A stretch of 64,000 nt of DNA from Ahrensia sp. (GTDB lineage: Bacteria; Pseudomonadota; Alphaproteobacteria; Rhizobiales; Rhizobiaceae), in assembly GCA_002706335.1 (NCBI GenBank), contig PAKZ01000044.1, forward strand, positions 62,001 to 126,000. The letters run 5' to 3'. Of this stretch, positions 37,719 through 47,720 are shown one piece after another (position 1 is the first letter of the stretch; every line of letters starts with the position of its first letter). The translations under genes and the position numbers were made by a program. The notes below the pieces were generated by a model. It was given only the letters and a program-made list of their open reading frames with translations, did not search any database and was not told the DNA's origin.

Positions 37719-37754
37719 GAAAACCGGTGCGATCGTTGATCGCGCCGGTTTCTT
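37719..37754. terminator. Bidirectional-looking terminator between convergent genes
   Basis: AAACCGGtGCGATC-gtt-GATCGCgCCGGTTT then ctttatttg, between the + gene ending at 37657 and the - gene ending at 37783. Confidence 0.75.
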
Positions 37755-37782
37755 TATTTGCGGAAATCCTGACTGAATGGCT

Positions 37783-38664
37783 CTATCCGCCGACGCGGGC
37801 GAGGCCGCTGCGCGCCGGTTCGTACTGGCCGTCCAGTTGCAGTGCGCGTTGATAGGATTTCTTCGCCTTGGCCAACTCGCCTTGCTTTTCATAGACGAGC
37901 GCCTGGTTCGCCCAGCTTTCGGCCAGGTTTTCATCGAGCCGCAGGGCGTAGTTGAAATCGTCGAAGGCGTTGTCGAGCTGGTTCAGCGCGACATAGGAGA
38001 GGCCGCGGCCGTTATAGGGCTCCGGTGCGCTGGGCTGAAGCGAGATAGCTGTCGAGAAATCATCGATGGCGAAGTCGTGCTGGCCACGGGTCTGGTAAAT
38101 GAGACCGCGGCGGAAATAGGCGCGAGGATCCGTCGTGTCGAGCTGGATCGCCTTCTGGAAATCGTTGAAGGCCTCGTTGCTGCGGCCAGCGCGACGGTAA
38201 AGTTCGCCGCGGCCGATATAGGCCGTGTCGTAGCTCGGATTGAGTTTGATCGCCTGGTTGTAGTCTTCCGCGGCGCGGCCGAGATCGCCGAGATTGCGAT
38301 GGATCAGCGCCCGGTTGGCATAGGCTTCGAAAAAGCGTGGATTGAGTTCGATCGCCTTGTCGAAATCGCGTAACGCGTCCTGATAGCGACCCGCCCGGCC
38401 AAAGGCCGAGCCACGCACATTATAGGCGCTCGGGTCGGTCGGATTGGAGCGGATGACATTGGTCAGCGATGCGATGTTTTCCTCGCTACCCTGATCGGCG
38501 TCGATGGTCGTCGCAAAACGGGTGTCGACGCTCGAGGTCTCGCAGCCAGCAAGACCCATTGCCAGAAGCGCAGCGGCGCAAGCCAAACCGGCGCGCCGCA
38601 AGGCGGGATGTCTGGCGCGGGCCGAACACTCCGTCGACCGCTTCTCGCCGCCTGTCATTTCCAT
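37783..38664 (-). CDS. TPR repeat lipoprotein (NlpI-like)
   Basis: Lipobox LLAMGLAGCETSS; repeated TPRs (SAFGRAGRYQDALRDFDKAIELNP, AYIGRGELYRRAGRSNEAFNDFQKAIQLD). Confidence 0.9.
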   Translation of the reverse strand: MEMTGGEKRSTECSARARHPALRRAGLACAAALLAMGLAGCETSSVDTRFATTIDADQGSEENIASLTNVIRSNPTDPSAYNVRGSAFGRAGRYQDALRDFDKAIELNPRFFEAYANRALIHRNLGDLGRAAEDYNQAIKLNPSYDTAYIGRGELYRRAGRSNEAFNDFQKAIQLDTTDPRAYFRRGLIYQTRGQHDFAIDDFSTAISLQPSAPEPYNGRGLSYVALNQLDNAFDDFNYALRLDENLAESWANQALVYEKQGELAKAKKSYQRALQLDGQYEPARSGLARVGG

Positions 38665-38775
38665 GGAAGTGGTTCCCTCATCCTCGCGTCGCCACAGATA
38701 CAAAAAAGGCGGCGCGCTTTTTAAAGCATCGCCACCTTTTCAGATCAAAAAGAGACGAAATCGCGACAGCGCGCC

Positions 38776-38997
38776 TTAACGGCTGCGTCCGCCCAGAAGA
38801 CCCTCGCGCTGAGCGCGCTTGCGGGCGAGCTTGCGTGTGCGGCGCACAGCCTCAGCCTTTTCGCGGGCGCGTTTCTCGGAAGGCTTTTCATAATGTCCGC
38901 GCATCTTCATTTCGCGGAAAATGCCTTCGCGCTGCATCTTTTTCTTCAGGGCGCGCAGCGCCTGGTCAACATTATTGTCGCGTACGAGAACTTGCAC
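38776..38997 (-). CDS. rpsU: 30S ribosomal protein S21
   Basis: [69 protein letters not shown] start at 38997. Confidence 0.95.
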   Translation of the reverse strand: MQVLVRDNNVDQALRALKKKMQREGIFREMKMRGHYEKPSEKRAREKAEAVRRTRKLARKRAQREGLLGGRSR

Positions 38998-39149
38998 GTG
39001 TATCCCAACTTTCTTCACAGGTTGATGAATTCTCCGGGATACAACCATCCCGTCCCGCGATGGTGCCACCGCAGATTCGACGGTGCCATTATCAAAATGC
39101 TCCCGATTTGTCCACTGTTTTAAGGGTTTTTGCGGCGCATTTTGAGATT

Positions 39150-39390
39150 TCGGCACTGCAGAGTTCTGTCGCTCACGAATTCGTGAACCGAATCAAAGGG
39201 CAAATCGTTTTCCCATGCGCTCGAATTCGCTGTATTACGTAAGGAGAGTTTTACCAGTGAAATCTGCCTCCCGATAAATGGCGGAGGCGACGCTGGCAGC
39301 AAACAGATTCGGAATAGGTAGCCATCTTTCTTTTTCGAAAGGCTGCCTGGAAGGCACGGGATACGCCCCATCCCCGTGCCTTCCTTTTTT
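39150..39390 (+). ncRNA. Candidate intergenic small RNA ending in a strong intrinsic terminator (5' end unknown)
   Basis: No + strand ORF of note upstream. Hairpin GCCTCC-cgataaatggc-GGAGGC (39266-39288) nested in ATCTG...CAGAT, then the terminator at 39349-39390. Confidence 0.5.
39349..39390 (+). terminator. Strong rho-independent terminator with no obvious upstream gene
   Basis: GGAAGGCACGGG-atacgccccatc-CCCGTGCCTTCC followed by TTTTTT. Confidence 0.85.
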
Positions 39391-39534
39391 GTGGCGGGAC
39401 ACCCTTGCCGAGCGCGCCATGCCGAGTCGCAAAAAGGGCAGGGTATCGGCAGGCGCGGCGATAATGCTACATTCCGGCAGCGTCCGGCGTAAGGATCGCG
39501 ACGCGCCCAGAGACGACCTACAGGGTGGATTGCG

Positions 39535-40788
39535 ATGCGGAAATATTCCGGATTTGCCGTGGCGCGCGAGGCGATGCGCGGTCACAAGGGCTGGGGCCAG
39601 CAGTGGGCTTCGCCGGAGCCGCGCAAAGAGTATGACGTCATCATCATCGGCGCGGGCGGACATGGGCTGGCGACCGCCTATTACCTCGCCAAGGAGCACG
39701 GCATTACCAATGTCGCCGTGCTTGAAAAGGGGTGGCTCGGCGGCGGCAATACCGGCCGCAACACGACGATCATCCGCTCCAACTATCTCTATGACGAATC
39801 TGCGGGTCTCTACGATCACGCCGTGAAGCTGTGGGAGAATCTGAGCCAGGATCTCAATTACAACGTCATGTATTCGGCACGCGGGGTGATGATGCTGGCG
39901 CACAACGTGCACGACGTGCAGGTGTTCAAGCGCCATATCCACGCCAACCGGTTGAACGGCGTCGACAATGAGTGGCTGACGCCCGAGCAGGCGAAGGAGT
40001 ATTGCCCGCCGCTCAACATCTCCGCCTCGGCGCGCTCCCCTGTGATGGGCGCGGCGCTGCAACGGCGCGGCGGCACGGCGCGGCACGATGCGGTCGCCTG
40101 GGGCTATGCGCGCGGCGCTTCGGACCGCGGCGTGCACATCATCCAGAATTGCGAAGTGACCGGGATCCGCCGCAGCGGCAACGGCCAGGTGACGGGCGTC
40201 GAGACCTCGCGTGGCTTCATCGGCGCCAAGAAGGTCGGCGTGGTGGCTGCCGGCAACACCTCGGTCGTCATGCAGATGGCCGATGTGCGCATGCCGCTCG
40301 AAAGCTTCCCGCTGCAGGCGCTGGTTTCCGAGCCGGTCAAGCCGTGCTTTCCCTGCGTCGTCATGTCGAACACGGTGCATGCCTACATCTCCCAGTCCGA
40401 CAAGGGCGAACTGGTGATCGGCGCGGGCACCGACCAGTATACTTCCTATTCGCAGACTGGCGGGCTGCACATTATCCAGCACACGCTGGACGCGATCTGC
40501 GAAATGTTTCCGATCTTCACGCGCATGCGGATGCTGCGATCCTGGGGCGGCATCGTCGACGTGACGCCGGATCGTTCGCCGATCATCGCGAAGACGCCGG
40601 TTTCCGGGCTCTATGTCAATTGCGGCTGGGGCACGGGCGGCTTCAAGGCTACACCTGGATCGGGCCATGTCTTCGCCCACACGATCGCCAACGACAACCC
40701 GCACCCGATCAATGCCGGTTACACGATGGAACGGTTCACGACGGGCCGTCTGATCGACGAGGCGGCCGCCGCGGCGGTGGCGCACTGA
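39535..40788 (+). CDS. soxB: Sarcosine oxidase subunit beta
   Basis: [84 protein letters not shown]. Confidence 0.97.
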   Translation: MRKYSGFAVAREAMRGHKGWGQQWASPEPRKEYDVIIIGAGGHGLATAYYLAKEHGITNVAVLEKGWLGGGNTGRNTTIIRSNYLYDESAGLYDHAVKLWENLSQDLNYNVMYSARGVMMLAHNVHDVQVFKRHIHANRLNGVDNEWLTPEQAKEYCPPLNISASARSPVMGAALQRRGGTARHDAVAWGYARGASDRGVHIIQNCEVTGIRRSGNGQVTGVETSRGFIGAKKVGVVAAGNTSVVMQMADVRMPLESFPLQALVSEPVKPCFPCVVMSNTVHAYISQSDKGELVIGAGTDQYTSYSQTGGLHIIQHTLDAICEMFPIFTRMRMLRSWGGIVDVTPDRSPIIAKTPVSGLYVNCGWGTGGFKATPGSGHVFAHTIANDNPHPINAGYTMERFTTGRLIDEAAAAAVAH

Positions 40789-41219
40789 TGTCCGCGGTTC
40801 CGGCGCTTCTGTCTGCCACGATGGCGGCGGTGCTGGCGGCGCCGGCGGGCTGGATGGATGTGGACAGCCAATATGGCGGTATCCTGCCGGAAATGACGAT
40901 CCGAGCGGCCGAGAGCGCGCATGATTGGCCGTTTTCGGTGGAAAAGGGAACGCTCACCTGTGTCGAGATGGGCAGGCAGAAGGTTGTGCTCTTCAGCGAG
41001 CCCTGGCGCAAAGACGTTCCGCAGGAATATGGCGACATGACGCTGCCGCGCAGCGTCGTCGTCTCGACCAATCCGATTGCGCTGCTCGCCTCGATCGAGG
41101 ACCGGGCGCTCTACCGGCCATTCGACAGCCTCGAAACGCTGATCGTCCGGCTCGCCCCGTTCGAGGAAATGGGACGCGCTCTATGCGATGGCGACGCCGA
41201 GGCCGAACGCGAAATCTGA
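40788..41219 (+). CDS. Uncharacterised about 143-aa protein inserted between soxB and soxD
   Basis: ATG overlaps the soxB stop (TGATG). [143 protein letters not shown]. Possible N-terminal signal. Confidence 0.75.
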   Translation: MSAVPALLSATMAAVLAAPAGWMDVDSQYGGILPEMTIRAAESAHDWPFSVEKGTLTCVEMGRQKVVLFSEPWRKDVPQEYGDMTLPRSVVVSTNPIALLASIEDRALYRPFDSLETLIVRLAPFEEMGRALCDGDAEAEREI

Positions 41220-41232
41220 GGACCAAGACAGC

Positions 41233-41565
41233 ATGCTTCTCATTCATTGCCCCTATTGCGAAGAAAAGCGTCCGGAGCTGGAATTCCGGCATGCTGGTGA
41301 GGCGCATGTCGCGCGGCCGGCGGATATCGCAAATATCTCCGATGCGGAGTTCGCGCATTATTTCTTCTACCGCGACAATCCGAAGGGAGTCGCCTACGAG
41401 CGCTGGCGCCATATCCATGGCTGCGGACGCTTCTTCAACGCCGCGCGCGACACGATATCCGACAAGTTCCTGACGACCTACAAGGCCGGCGAACCGAAAC
41501 CGGAGCTGGTCGAGGCTGCGAACGAGAACAAGGCCGAAGCGCAGAAAGGAAACAGCGCGAAATGA
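41233..41565 (+). CDS. soxD: Sarcosine oxidase subunit delta
   Basis: MLLIHCPYCEEKRPELEFRHAGEAHVARP...YFFYRDNPKGVAYERWRHIHGCGRFFNAARDT. Confidence 0.96.
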   Translation: MLLIHCPYCEEKRPELEFRHAGEAHVARPADIANISDAEFAHYFFYRDNPKGVAYERWRHIHGCGRFFNAARDTISDKFLTTYKAGEPKPELVEAANENKAEAQKGNSAK

Positions 41566-44500
41566 GTGCCGCGGGAGCCAATCGCATTGCAGGCGCGGGC
41601 CGGCTGACGCCGGCCAACACCGTGCGCTTCACCTTTGACGGACGCGATTATACGGGCCTGGAAGGCGATACGCTCGCCTCGGCGCTGATCGCCAATGACG
41701 TTCATCTGGTGGGGCGGTCGTTCAAATATCACCGCCCGCGCGGCATCCAGACGGCGGGGCCGGAAGAGCCGAGCGCGCTGGTCGGCATTCGCCGCGACGC
41801 CGCGCGCCACGTGCCGAATATTCGCGCGACGGTGCAGGAAATCCATGACGGGCTGGCCGCGGTCAGCCAGAACCGCTGGCCGTCGCTGGCCTTCGATATC
41901 GGCGCGGTCAACGATATCGGCTCGCCGTTGTTTTCGGCGGGGGTCTACTACAAGACCTTCATGTGGCCGAAAGCCGCGTGGAAACATGTCTATGAGCCGG
42001 TGATCCGCAACGCGGCCGGTCTTGGCGTCGCGCCGGACCAGCCGGATCCGGACCGTTACGCTTCGCGCTATGTACATTGCGACGTGCTGGTGATCGGCGG
42101 CGGCGTCGCCGGGCTCGCCGCCGCGCTTTCGGCGGCCGAATCCGGCGCGCAGGTGATCCTGTGCGACGAGAACGCCAATATGGGCGGCGCGCTTCGTTTC
42201 GAGGGCGAGGCGAAGCTCGACGGGCTTGAGGGCTATGAATGGGCACAACAGGCCGTCGACCGGCTGTCGGTGATGGACAATGTCCGGGTTCTGCAGCGTA
42301 CAACCGCTTTCGGTTATTACGCGCAGAACTTCGTCGGCCTCGTCGAACGGGTGACCGATCATCTGCCGGCTCCGGATCCGGATACGCCGCGCGAGCGATT
42401 GTGGCAGGTGCGCGCGAAACGCGTGATCATCGCCGCCGGCGCGATCGAACGGCACATGGTTTTCGCCAACAACGACCGGCCGGGCATCATGCTGGCGTCG
42501 GCGGCGCGCATGTATCTCAATCATTACGGCGTGGCGGTCGGCCGGAAGGTCGGCGTCTATACCGCCAATGACAGCGCCTATGCGGCGGCGATCGACCTGA
42601 AGAAGGCCGGCGTGGACATCCCGGCGATCGTCGATCTGAGAACCGATCCCGACAGCGGGCTGGTCGAGGAGGCGAAAGGGCTTGGCATCCGCGTACTGAC
42701 CGGTCACGCGGTGACAGGCGCGGGGGGCAAGTTGCGTGTCGCCTCGATGACGGTGGAACCGGCCAATGGCGGGTCCAAGGCCGAGATCATTCCCGTCGAC
42801 GCGATCGTCATGAGCGCGGGCTGGACGCCGTCGGTTCATATGTATTCGCAGTCGCGCGGCAAGGTGGTCTGGAACGAGGAAAGCCAGCGCTTCCTGCCCG
42901 GCGAGTATCCGCAGGACGCGGTCTCGGTCGGCGCATGCAACGGCACGGACGGATTGCAGGCGAGCGTGACGGAAGCGCTTGCCGCGGGCGAGACCGCAGC
43001 AAAAGAAACCTGCCCGAAAGCGAAAAAGTCGGGCGTGAAAATCACGGTCGACGGCGAGGGCAAATGGGCCGGCAACATGGTCGGCGCCGGTCCCGGCGCT
43101 GGTGCCGGCAAGGTCATGAAGGCCTTTGTCGACTTCCAGAACGATGTGACCGCGAAGGATATCCGTCTTGCCGTTCAGGAGGGCATGCATTCCATCGAAC
43201 ACGTCAAGCGCTTCACCACCAACGGCATGGCGACCGACCAGGGCAAGTTGTCGAACCTGCACGGGCTCGCCATCGCGGCCGAGGCGCTGGGACGGCCGAT
43301 CCCGAAAGTCGGCCTGACGACCTTCCGGCCGCCCTATACGCCGACGACGTTCGGCGCGATCGTGGGCCATGCGCGCGGCAAGCTGTTCGACCCGACCCGC
43401 AAAACGCCGATGCATGTGGCCGAGGAAGCCGCGGGCGCGGTGTTCGAGGATGTCGGCCAATGGAAACGCGCCTGGTATTATCCGCGCGCCGGCGAGGACA
43501 TGCACGCCGCTGTCAATCGCGAGTGCCGGACCGTGCGCGAGGTCGCCGGCATGTTCGATGCCACGACGCTCGGCAAGATCGAAGTGGTCGGGCCGGACGC
43601 GGCGCAGTTCCTGGACCTGCTCTATACCAACCCGTTCATGAAGCTCGGCGTCGGAAAGCTGCGCTACGGCATCATGTGCCGCGAGGATGGCTTCATCTAT
43701 GACGACGGCGTGGTGGCGCGGGTGGCCGAGGATCGATTCCACGTCACGACGACGACCGGCGGCGCGCCGCGCGTGCTGCATCACATGGAGGACTATCTCC
43801 AGACCGAGTTCCCGCATCTGAAAGTGTGGCTGACCTCGACCTCCGAACAGTGGGCGGTTATCGCCGTGCAGGGGCCAAAGGCGCGCGAGATCATCGAACC
43901 CTTCGTCGAGGGCATCGATCTGTCAAACGAGACTTTCCCGCACATGTCCTACGCCGAGGGAAAAGTTTGCGGCGTGCCTGCACGGGTCTTCCGGATGTCG
44001 TTTACCGGCGAGGCGGGGTACGAGATCAACGTACCGGCCGATTTCGGCCGGCAGGTCTGGGACGCGATTTACGAGCGCGGTGCGCCGATGGGCATGTGCC
44101 TCTACGGCACCGAAACCATGCATGTGCTGCGCGCAGAAAAGGGCTACATCATCGTCGGGCAGGACACGGACGGCACCGTGACGCCGCATGATGCCGGGCT
44201 TTCCTGGGCGGTCGGCAAGAAGAAGACGGATTTCGTCGGAATTCGCGGATTGAACCGCCCCGACCTCACCGCTCCGGGCCGGCGCCAGCTGGTCGGTCTG
44301 AAGGTCAAGGACGGCAAGACGGTGCTGGAGGAAGGCGCGCAGATCGTCGCCAACCACAATCAGAGCCCTCCGATGAACATCATCGGCTGGGTGTCGTCCT
44401 CCTACTGGTCGGAAAATTGCGGTCATCCGATTGCCATGGCGCTGGTGGAGGACGGGTTCAACCTTATGGGCAAGACGCTTTACGTGCCGATGCCGGACCG

Positions 44501-44567
44501 GGTGATCGAGGTCGAGGTCCGCGACACGGTGTTCTTCGACAAGGAAGGAGGCTGGATCCATGGCTGA
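41562..44567 (+). CDS. soxA: Sarcosine oxidase subunit alpha
   Basis: FTFDGRDYTGLEGDTLASALIANDVHLVGRSFKYHRPRGIQTAGPEEPSALV, GGGVAGLAAALSAAESGAQVILCDE, C-terminal GcvT-like domain. Confidence 0.97.
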   Translation: MSAAGANRIAGAGRLTPANTVRFTFDGRDYTGLEGDTLASALIANDVHLVGRSFKYHRPRGIQTAGPEEPSALVGIRRDAARHVPNIRATVQEIHDGLAAVSQNRWPSLAFDIGAVNDIGSPLFSAGVYYKTFMWPKAAWKHVYEPVIRNAAGLGVAPDQPDPDRYASRYVHCDVLVIGGGVAGLAAALSAAESGAQVILCDENANMGGALRFEGEAKLDGLEGYEWAQQAVDRLSVMDNVRVLQRTTAFGYYAQNFVGLVERVTDHLPAPDPDTPRERLWQVRAKRVIIAAGAIERHMVFANNDRPGIMLASAARMYLNHYGVAVGRKVGVYTANDSAYAAAIDLKKAGVDIPAIVDLRTDPDSGLVEEAKGLGIRVLTGHAVTGAGGKLRVASMTVEPANGGSKAEIIPVDAIVMSAGWTPSVHMYSQSRGKVVWNEESQRFLPGEYPQDAVSVGACNGTDGLQASVTEALAAGETAAKETCPKAKKSGVKITVDGEGKWAGNMVGAGPGAGAGKVMKAFVDFQNDVTAKDIRLAVQEGMHSIEHVKRFTTNGMATDQGKLSNLHGLAIAAEALGRPIPKVGLTTFRPPYTPTTFGAIVGHARGKLFDPTRKTPMHVAEEAAGAVFEDVGQWKRAWYYPRAGEDMHAAVNRECRTVREVAGMFDATTLGKIEVVGPDAAQFLDLLYTNPFMKLGVGKLRYGIMCREDGFIYDDGVVARVAEDRFHVTTTTGGAPRVLHHMEDYLQTEFPHLKVWLTSTSEQWAVIAVQGPKAREIIEPFVEGIDLSNETFPHMSYAEGKVCGVPARVFRMSFTGEAGYEINVPADFGRQVWDAIYERGAPMGMCLYGTETMHVLRAEKGYIIVGQDTDGTVTPHDAGLSWAVGKKKTDFVGIRGLNRPDLTAPGRRQLVGLKVKDGKTVLEEGAQIVANHNQSPPMNIIGWVSSSYWSENCGHPIAMALVEDGFNLMGKTLYVPMPDRVIEVEVRDTVFFDKEGGWIHG

Positions 44568-45102
44568 CATGCAGTTTTCGCGTGAGTTGCCGTTAGCCGG
44601 GATGATGCATGGCGGGCCGGGCGTGTCGATATCCGCCGCCCCGGAGGCCAATCGTATCAATCTGCGCGCCGGGGACGATGCGCTTGCCGGCCTGTCGAAG
44701 GGTCTCGGCATCACCTTGCCGAAGAAACCAAAGACATCGGCTTCGAATGGCAGCCGCCATGCGTTGTGGATCGGGCCGGACGAGTGGCTGGTGATCGACG
44801 AGGAAGGCGATCCGGCGGCCGATTGCGCCAAGGTGAAGGCCGCGCACAGCGCAGTCGACGTTTCGCACCGGAACACGGCGATCCTGGTGAGCGGGCCTTT
44901 CGCCGCCGACGTGATCAATGCAGGGTGCCCGCAGGATCTGTCGCTGGAGATATTTCCGGTCGGCGCCTGCTCGCGCACCGTATTCGGCAAGATCGAAGTG
45001 GTGCTCTACCGGACGGCGGAAGACGCGTTCCGGGTGGAATGCTGGCGCTCGTTTTCCGACTATGCGTTCGAGTTCCTGAAGGACGCGGCAAGAGGCGCCT
45101 GA
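44560..45102 (+). CDS. soxG: Sarcosine oxidase subunit gamma
   Basis: Overlaps the soxA stop; HALWIGPDEWLVIDEEGD...AHSAVDVSHRNTAILVSGPFAADVINAGCPQDLSLEIFPVGACSRTVFGKIEVVLYR. Confidence 0.93.
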   Translation: MADMQFSRELPLAGMMHGGPGVSISAAPEANRINLRAGDDALAGLSKGLGITLPKKPKTSASNGSRHALWIGPDEWLVIDEEGDPAADCAKVKAAHSAVDVSHRNTAILVSGPFAADVINAGCPQDLSLEIFPVGACSRTVFGKIEVVLYRTAEDAFRVECWRSFSDYAFEFLKDAARGA

Positions 45103-45176
45103 GGGGGCTGTCCGCTAAACCCGGTCTTAAGCCGCCTGTGTTCCAATGAACGCTGGCGGCAAGACCGGGAATCTCG

Positions 45177-45725
45177 ATGCTGGAATCCATTGTAGGACAA
45201 CTGGAAAAGGCCGAGGGCATTGCCCAAGTCGAAGATTTCGGCTCTGTCCATTCCGGCCGGCTCGGTTATGCGGATTGCGAGACGCGGCTTGCGCTGGAGA
45301 CGTGGAAGAACGTCTACTTCGTCCGAGTGACGGTCATACAGACCAAAGGCCGGGGTATGAAAAAGACCCGGGTTGTCAAATGGCCCTATTCAAAAGACAG
45401 CCCGAAAGCGCTCGGCGCGGTGGTCGAAGACCTGGATACCTTTGTCAACGGACTGACAAATGGATGTCTTCACGATAACCGGACGGCTTTCGGCCGTTTC
45501 TTCGATGCTCTGACCCGAACCGACCATCTCGGCCGATACGAGTTCCTATCGCCTATCGGCGAGCCGTTCGAAATCAAGGTTACGGGCCAAATCGTCCGAT
45601 ATGGCGAGCACATCGAGGCGACCCTTACGGAACGCCGGCCCGGTCACGGGTTCATCTTAGCCCAGACACCGCTTGAGGCAGTCGATACGATCGCCTCGAT
45701 CCTGAGGAACTACGCAGCAGCTTAA
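45177..45725 (+). CDS. Hypothetical protein (182 aa)
   Basis: MLESIVGQLEKAEGIAQVEDFGSVHSGRLGYADCETRLALETWKNVYFVRVTVIQTKGRGMKKTRVVKWPYS...; complete ORF in an otherwise empty gap. Family not recognised. Confidence 0.55.
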   Translation: MLESIVGQLEKAEGIAQVEDFGSVHSGRLGYADCETRLALETWKNVYFVRVTVIQTKGRGMKKTRVVKWPYSKDSPKALGAVVEDLDTFVNGLTNGCLHDNRTAFGRFFDALTRTDHLGRYEFLSPIGEPFEIKVTGQIVRYGEHIEATLTERRPGHGFILAQTPLEAVDTIASILRNYAAA

Positions 45726-45786
45726 ATTTCTTACTGTCTTATGTAGCGCAGATCGGTACCGGCCGACTGAAGCGCTCCGTGCCGGA

Positions 45787-46254
45787 TCAGTTCCGTTCCA
45801 GGATGGAAAGTGTCTTCCAGACCGCGGTCAGTGCCGGCTTCAGGCTGTTTTCGATTTCCAGCTTCACATCGTAGGTGGCCAGGATGCGGCCGGACGGGCG
45901 GATATCGGCATCGGAAAGGATAAAGATGGCGCGGATGCGCGCACCGGTTTTTACCGGCGCCATGAATCGGATCTGCTCGAACCCGTAATTGATGCCCATC
46001 ACGGAGCCCTCGACGGTCGGCAGCGCCTCGAAGGCGAAGGTCGAGAGCATCGACAGTGTCAGGAAGCCGTGGGCGATGGTGCCGCCATAAGGCGTTTCGG
46101 CCGCGGCGCGCTCCGGATCGAGATGGATCCACTGATGGTCGTCCGTCGCGTCGGCAAAGCTGTTGATCATCTCCTGGGTGATTGCACGCCATTCGGAGCG
46201 ACCGATCTCGCTGCCGACCATGGCGGGGATTTGCTCGACCGTGATTGTGTTCAT
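45787..46254 (-). CDS. MaoC family dehydratase
   Basis: MNTITVEQIPAMVGSEIGRSEWRAITQEMINSFADATDDHQWIHLDPERAAAETPYGGTIAHGFLTLSML. Confidence 0.93.
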   Translation of the reverse strand: MNTITVEQIPAMVGSEIGRSEWRAITQEMINSFADATDDHQWIHLDPERAAAETPYGGTIAHGFLTLSMLSTFAFEALPTVEGSVMGINYGFEQIRFMAPVKTGARIRAIFILSDADIRPSGRILATYDVKLEIENSLKPALTAVWKTLSILERN

Positions 46255-46344
46255 GTTCGTTTCCGTGAGGGCCCTTATGCCTGACCGGGCAGCCTTAAGC
46301 ATCGCGGAAAGCGCAATCAACCCCGGAGGCCCGGCCGTTCACAG

Positions 46345-46620
46345 TCAGGCGCGCTTGAGAACCTTGACGATCACCAGCAGAATCACGGCGCCGATGGTGG
46401 CCGACAGGATCGCCCCGAGCAGACCGCCGCCCAACATGAAACCGATGCGCGGCAGCAGAAAGCTGGAGATCACGGCACCGAGTATGCCGACGACAATGTT
46501 GCCGCCCAGGCCGAAGCCGCCGCCGCGTACGATCAGCCCGGCGAGCCAGCCGGCTATACCGCCGACGATCACCACGACGATAATGACGAACAAAAGTCCC
46601 ATTCCGAATGCTTGTCCCAT
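46345..46620 (-). CDS. GlsB/YeaQ/YmgE family stress-response membrane protein
   Basis: GGIAGWLAGLIVRGGGFGLGGNIVVGILGAVISSFLLPRIGFMLGGGLLGAILSATIGAVILLVIVKVLKRA. Confidence 0.9.
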   Translation of the reverse strand: MGQAFGMGLLFVIIVVVIVGGIAGWLAGLIVRGGGFGLGGNIVVGILGAVISSFLLPRIGFMLGGGLLGAILSATIGAVILLVIVKVLKRA

Positions 46621-46808
46621 AGTATCTTACCGTCCCCGATTCGTTGAGCGCCGCTATCCTACGCCGAAAACACGTCACTGTAATCGCGCCCGTTGCCGCA
46701 GGGACATGGCGCAAATGTCTGCCCCAATGACGTTAGGCCGCAGGCGCGGGACCCGCCTCTCGGGCAAGCTCTTGCCGAATTACGCCTTCACTGCCGAAAG
46801 GACCATCC

Positions 46809-47720
46809 ATGCCGCTTTCCGTGAACCGTGAGGTTTTCATTACGTGCGCCGTGACCGGATCGGGCGGAACGCAGGATCGTAGTCCACATGTCCCGCGCTC
46901 GCCGAAACAGATCGCCGACAGCGCTATTGAGGCCGCGAAAGCCGGCGCGGCGATCGTGCATTGCCATGTGCGCGATCCGGAAACCGGCGCTCCGTCGCGC
47001 AATCCGGCGCTTTATCGCGAGGTGACGGAGCGGATCCGCGAGGCGGAAACCGACGTGGCGCTCAACCTGACCGCCGGGATGGGCGGGGACATGGTGTTCG
47101 GCTCGACCGAAGCGCCGCTGCCGCTGAAAAACCGGGGCACAGACATGATCGGCGCGGCGGAGCGCGTCGTGCATGTCGCGGAGTGCCGGCCGGAAATCTG
47201 CACGCTCGATTGCGGCACGATGAATTTCGCGGAAGCGGACTACGTGATGACCAATACGCCCGGCATGCTGCGAGCGATGGGCGCGATGATGACCGAAATG
47301 GGCGTAAAGCCGGAGATCGAGGCCTTCGACACCGGCCATCTCTGGTTCGCCAAGCAGCTTGTGGAGGAGGGCGTTCTGGCGGGGCCGGCGCTGGTTCAGC
47401 TTTGCATGGGCGTTCCGTGGGGCGCGCCGAACGACCTCAACACCTTCATGGCGATGGTCAACAATGTGCCGGCCGACTGGCACTGGTCGGCCTTTTCGCT
47501 CGGCCGCGACCAGATGCCCTATGTCGCAGCTGCGGTGCTGGCCGGCGGCAATGTGCGTGTCGGGCTGGAAGATAATCTGTTCCTCGACAAAGGCGTCCTG
47601 GCGACCAATGCGCAACTGGTCGACCGCGCCGCCGGCATTATAGAGCGAATGGGCGCGCGTATCATCGGGCCGGATGCTGTGCGCGCGAAGCTCGGGCTGA
47701 CCAAGCGGGCGCCGCAATGA
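46809..47720 (+). CDS. BKACE (DUF849) beta-keto acid cleavage enzyme, likely dehydrocarnitine cleavage
   Basis: VFITCAVTGSGGTQDRSPHVPRSPKQIADSAIEAAKAGAAIVHCHVRDPETGAPSRNPALYREVTERI; directly upstream of carnitine dehydrogenase. Confidence 0.9.
   Translation: MPLSVNREVFITCAVTGSGGTQDRSPHVPRSPKQIADSAIEAAKAGAAIVHCHVRDPETGAPSRNPALYREVTERIREAETDVALNLTAGMGGDMVFGSTEAPLPLKNRGTDMIGAAERVVHVAECRPEICTLDCGTMNFAEADYVMTNTPGMLRAMGAMMTEMGVKPEIEAFDTGHLWFAKQLVEEGVLAGPALVQLCMGVPWGAPNDLNTFMAMVNNVPADWHWSAFSLGRDQMPYVAAAVLAGGNVRVGLEDNLFLDKGVLATNAQLVDRAAGIIERMGARIIGPDAVRAKLGLTKRAPQ

Noticed and set aside
39235-40785. 516-aa minus-strand ORF
   Set aside because: Antisense shadow of soxB.
41478-43817. 779-aa minus-strand ORF
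   Set aside because: Antisense shadow of soxA, with no recognisable motifs.
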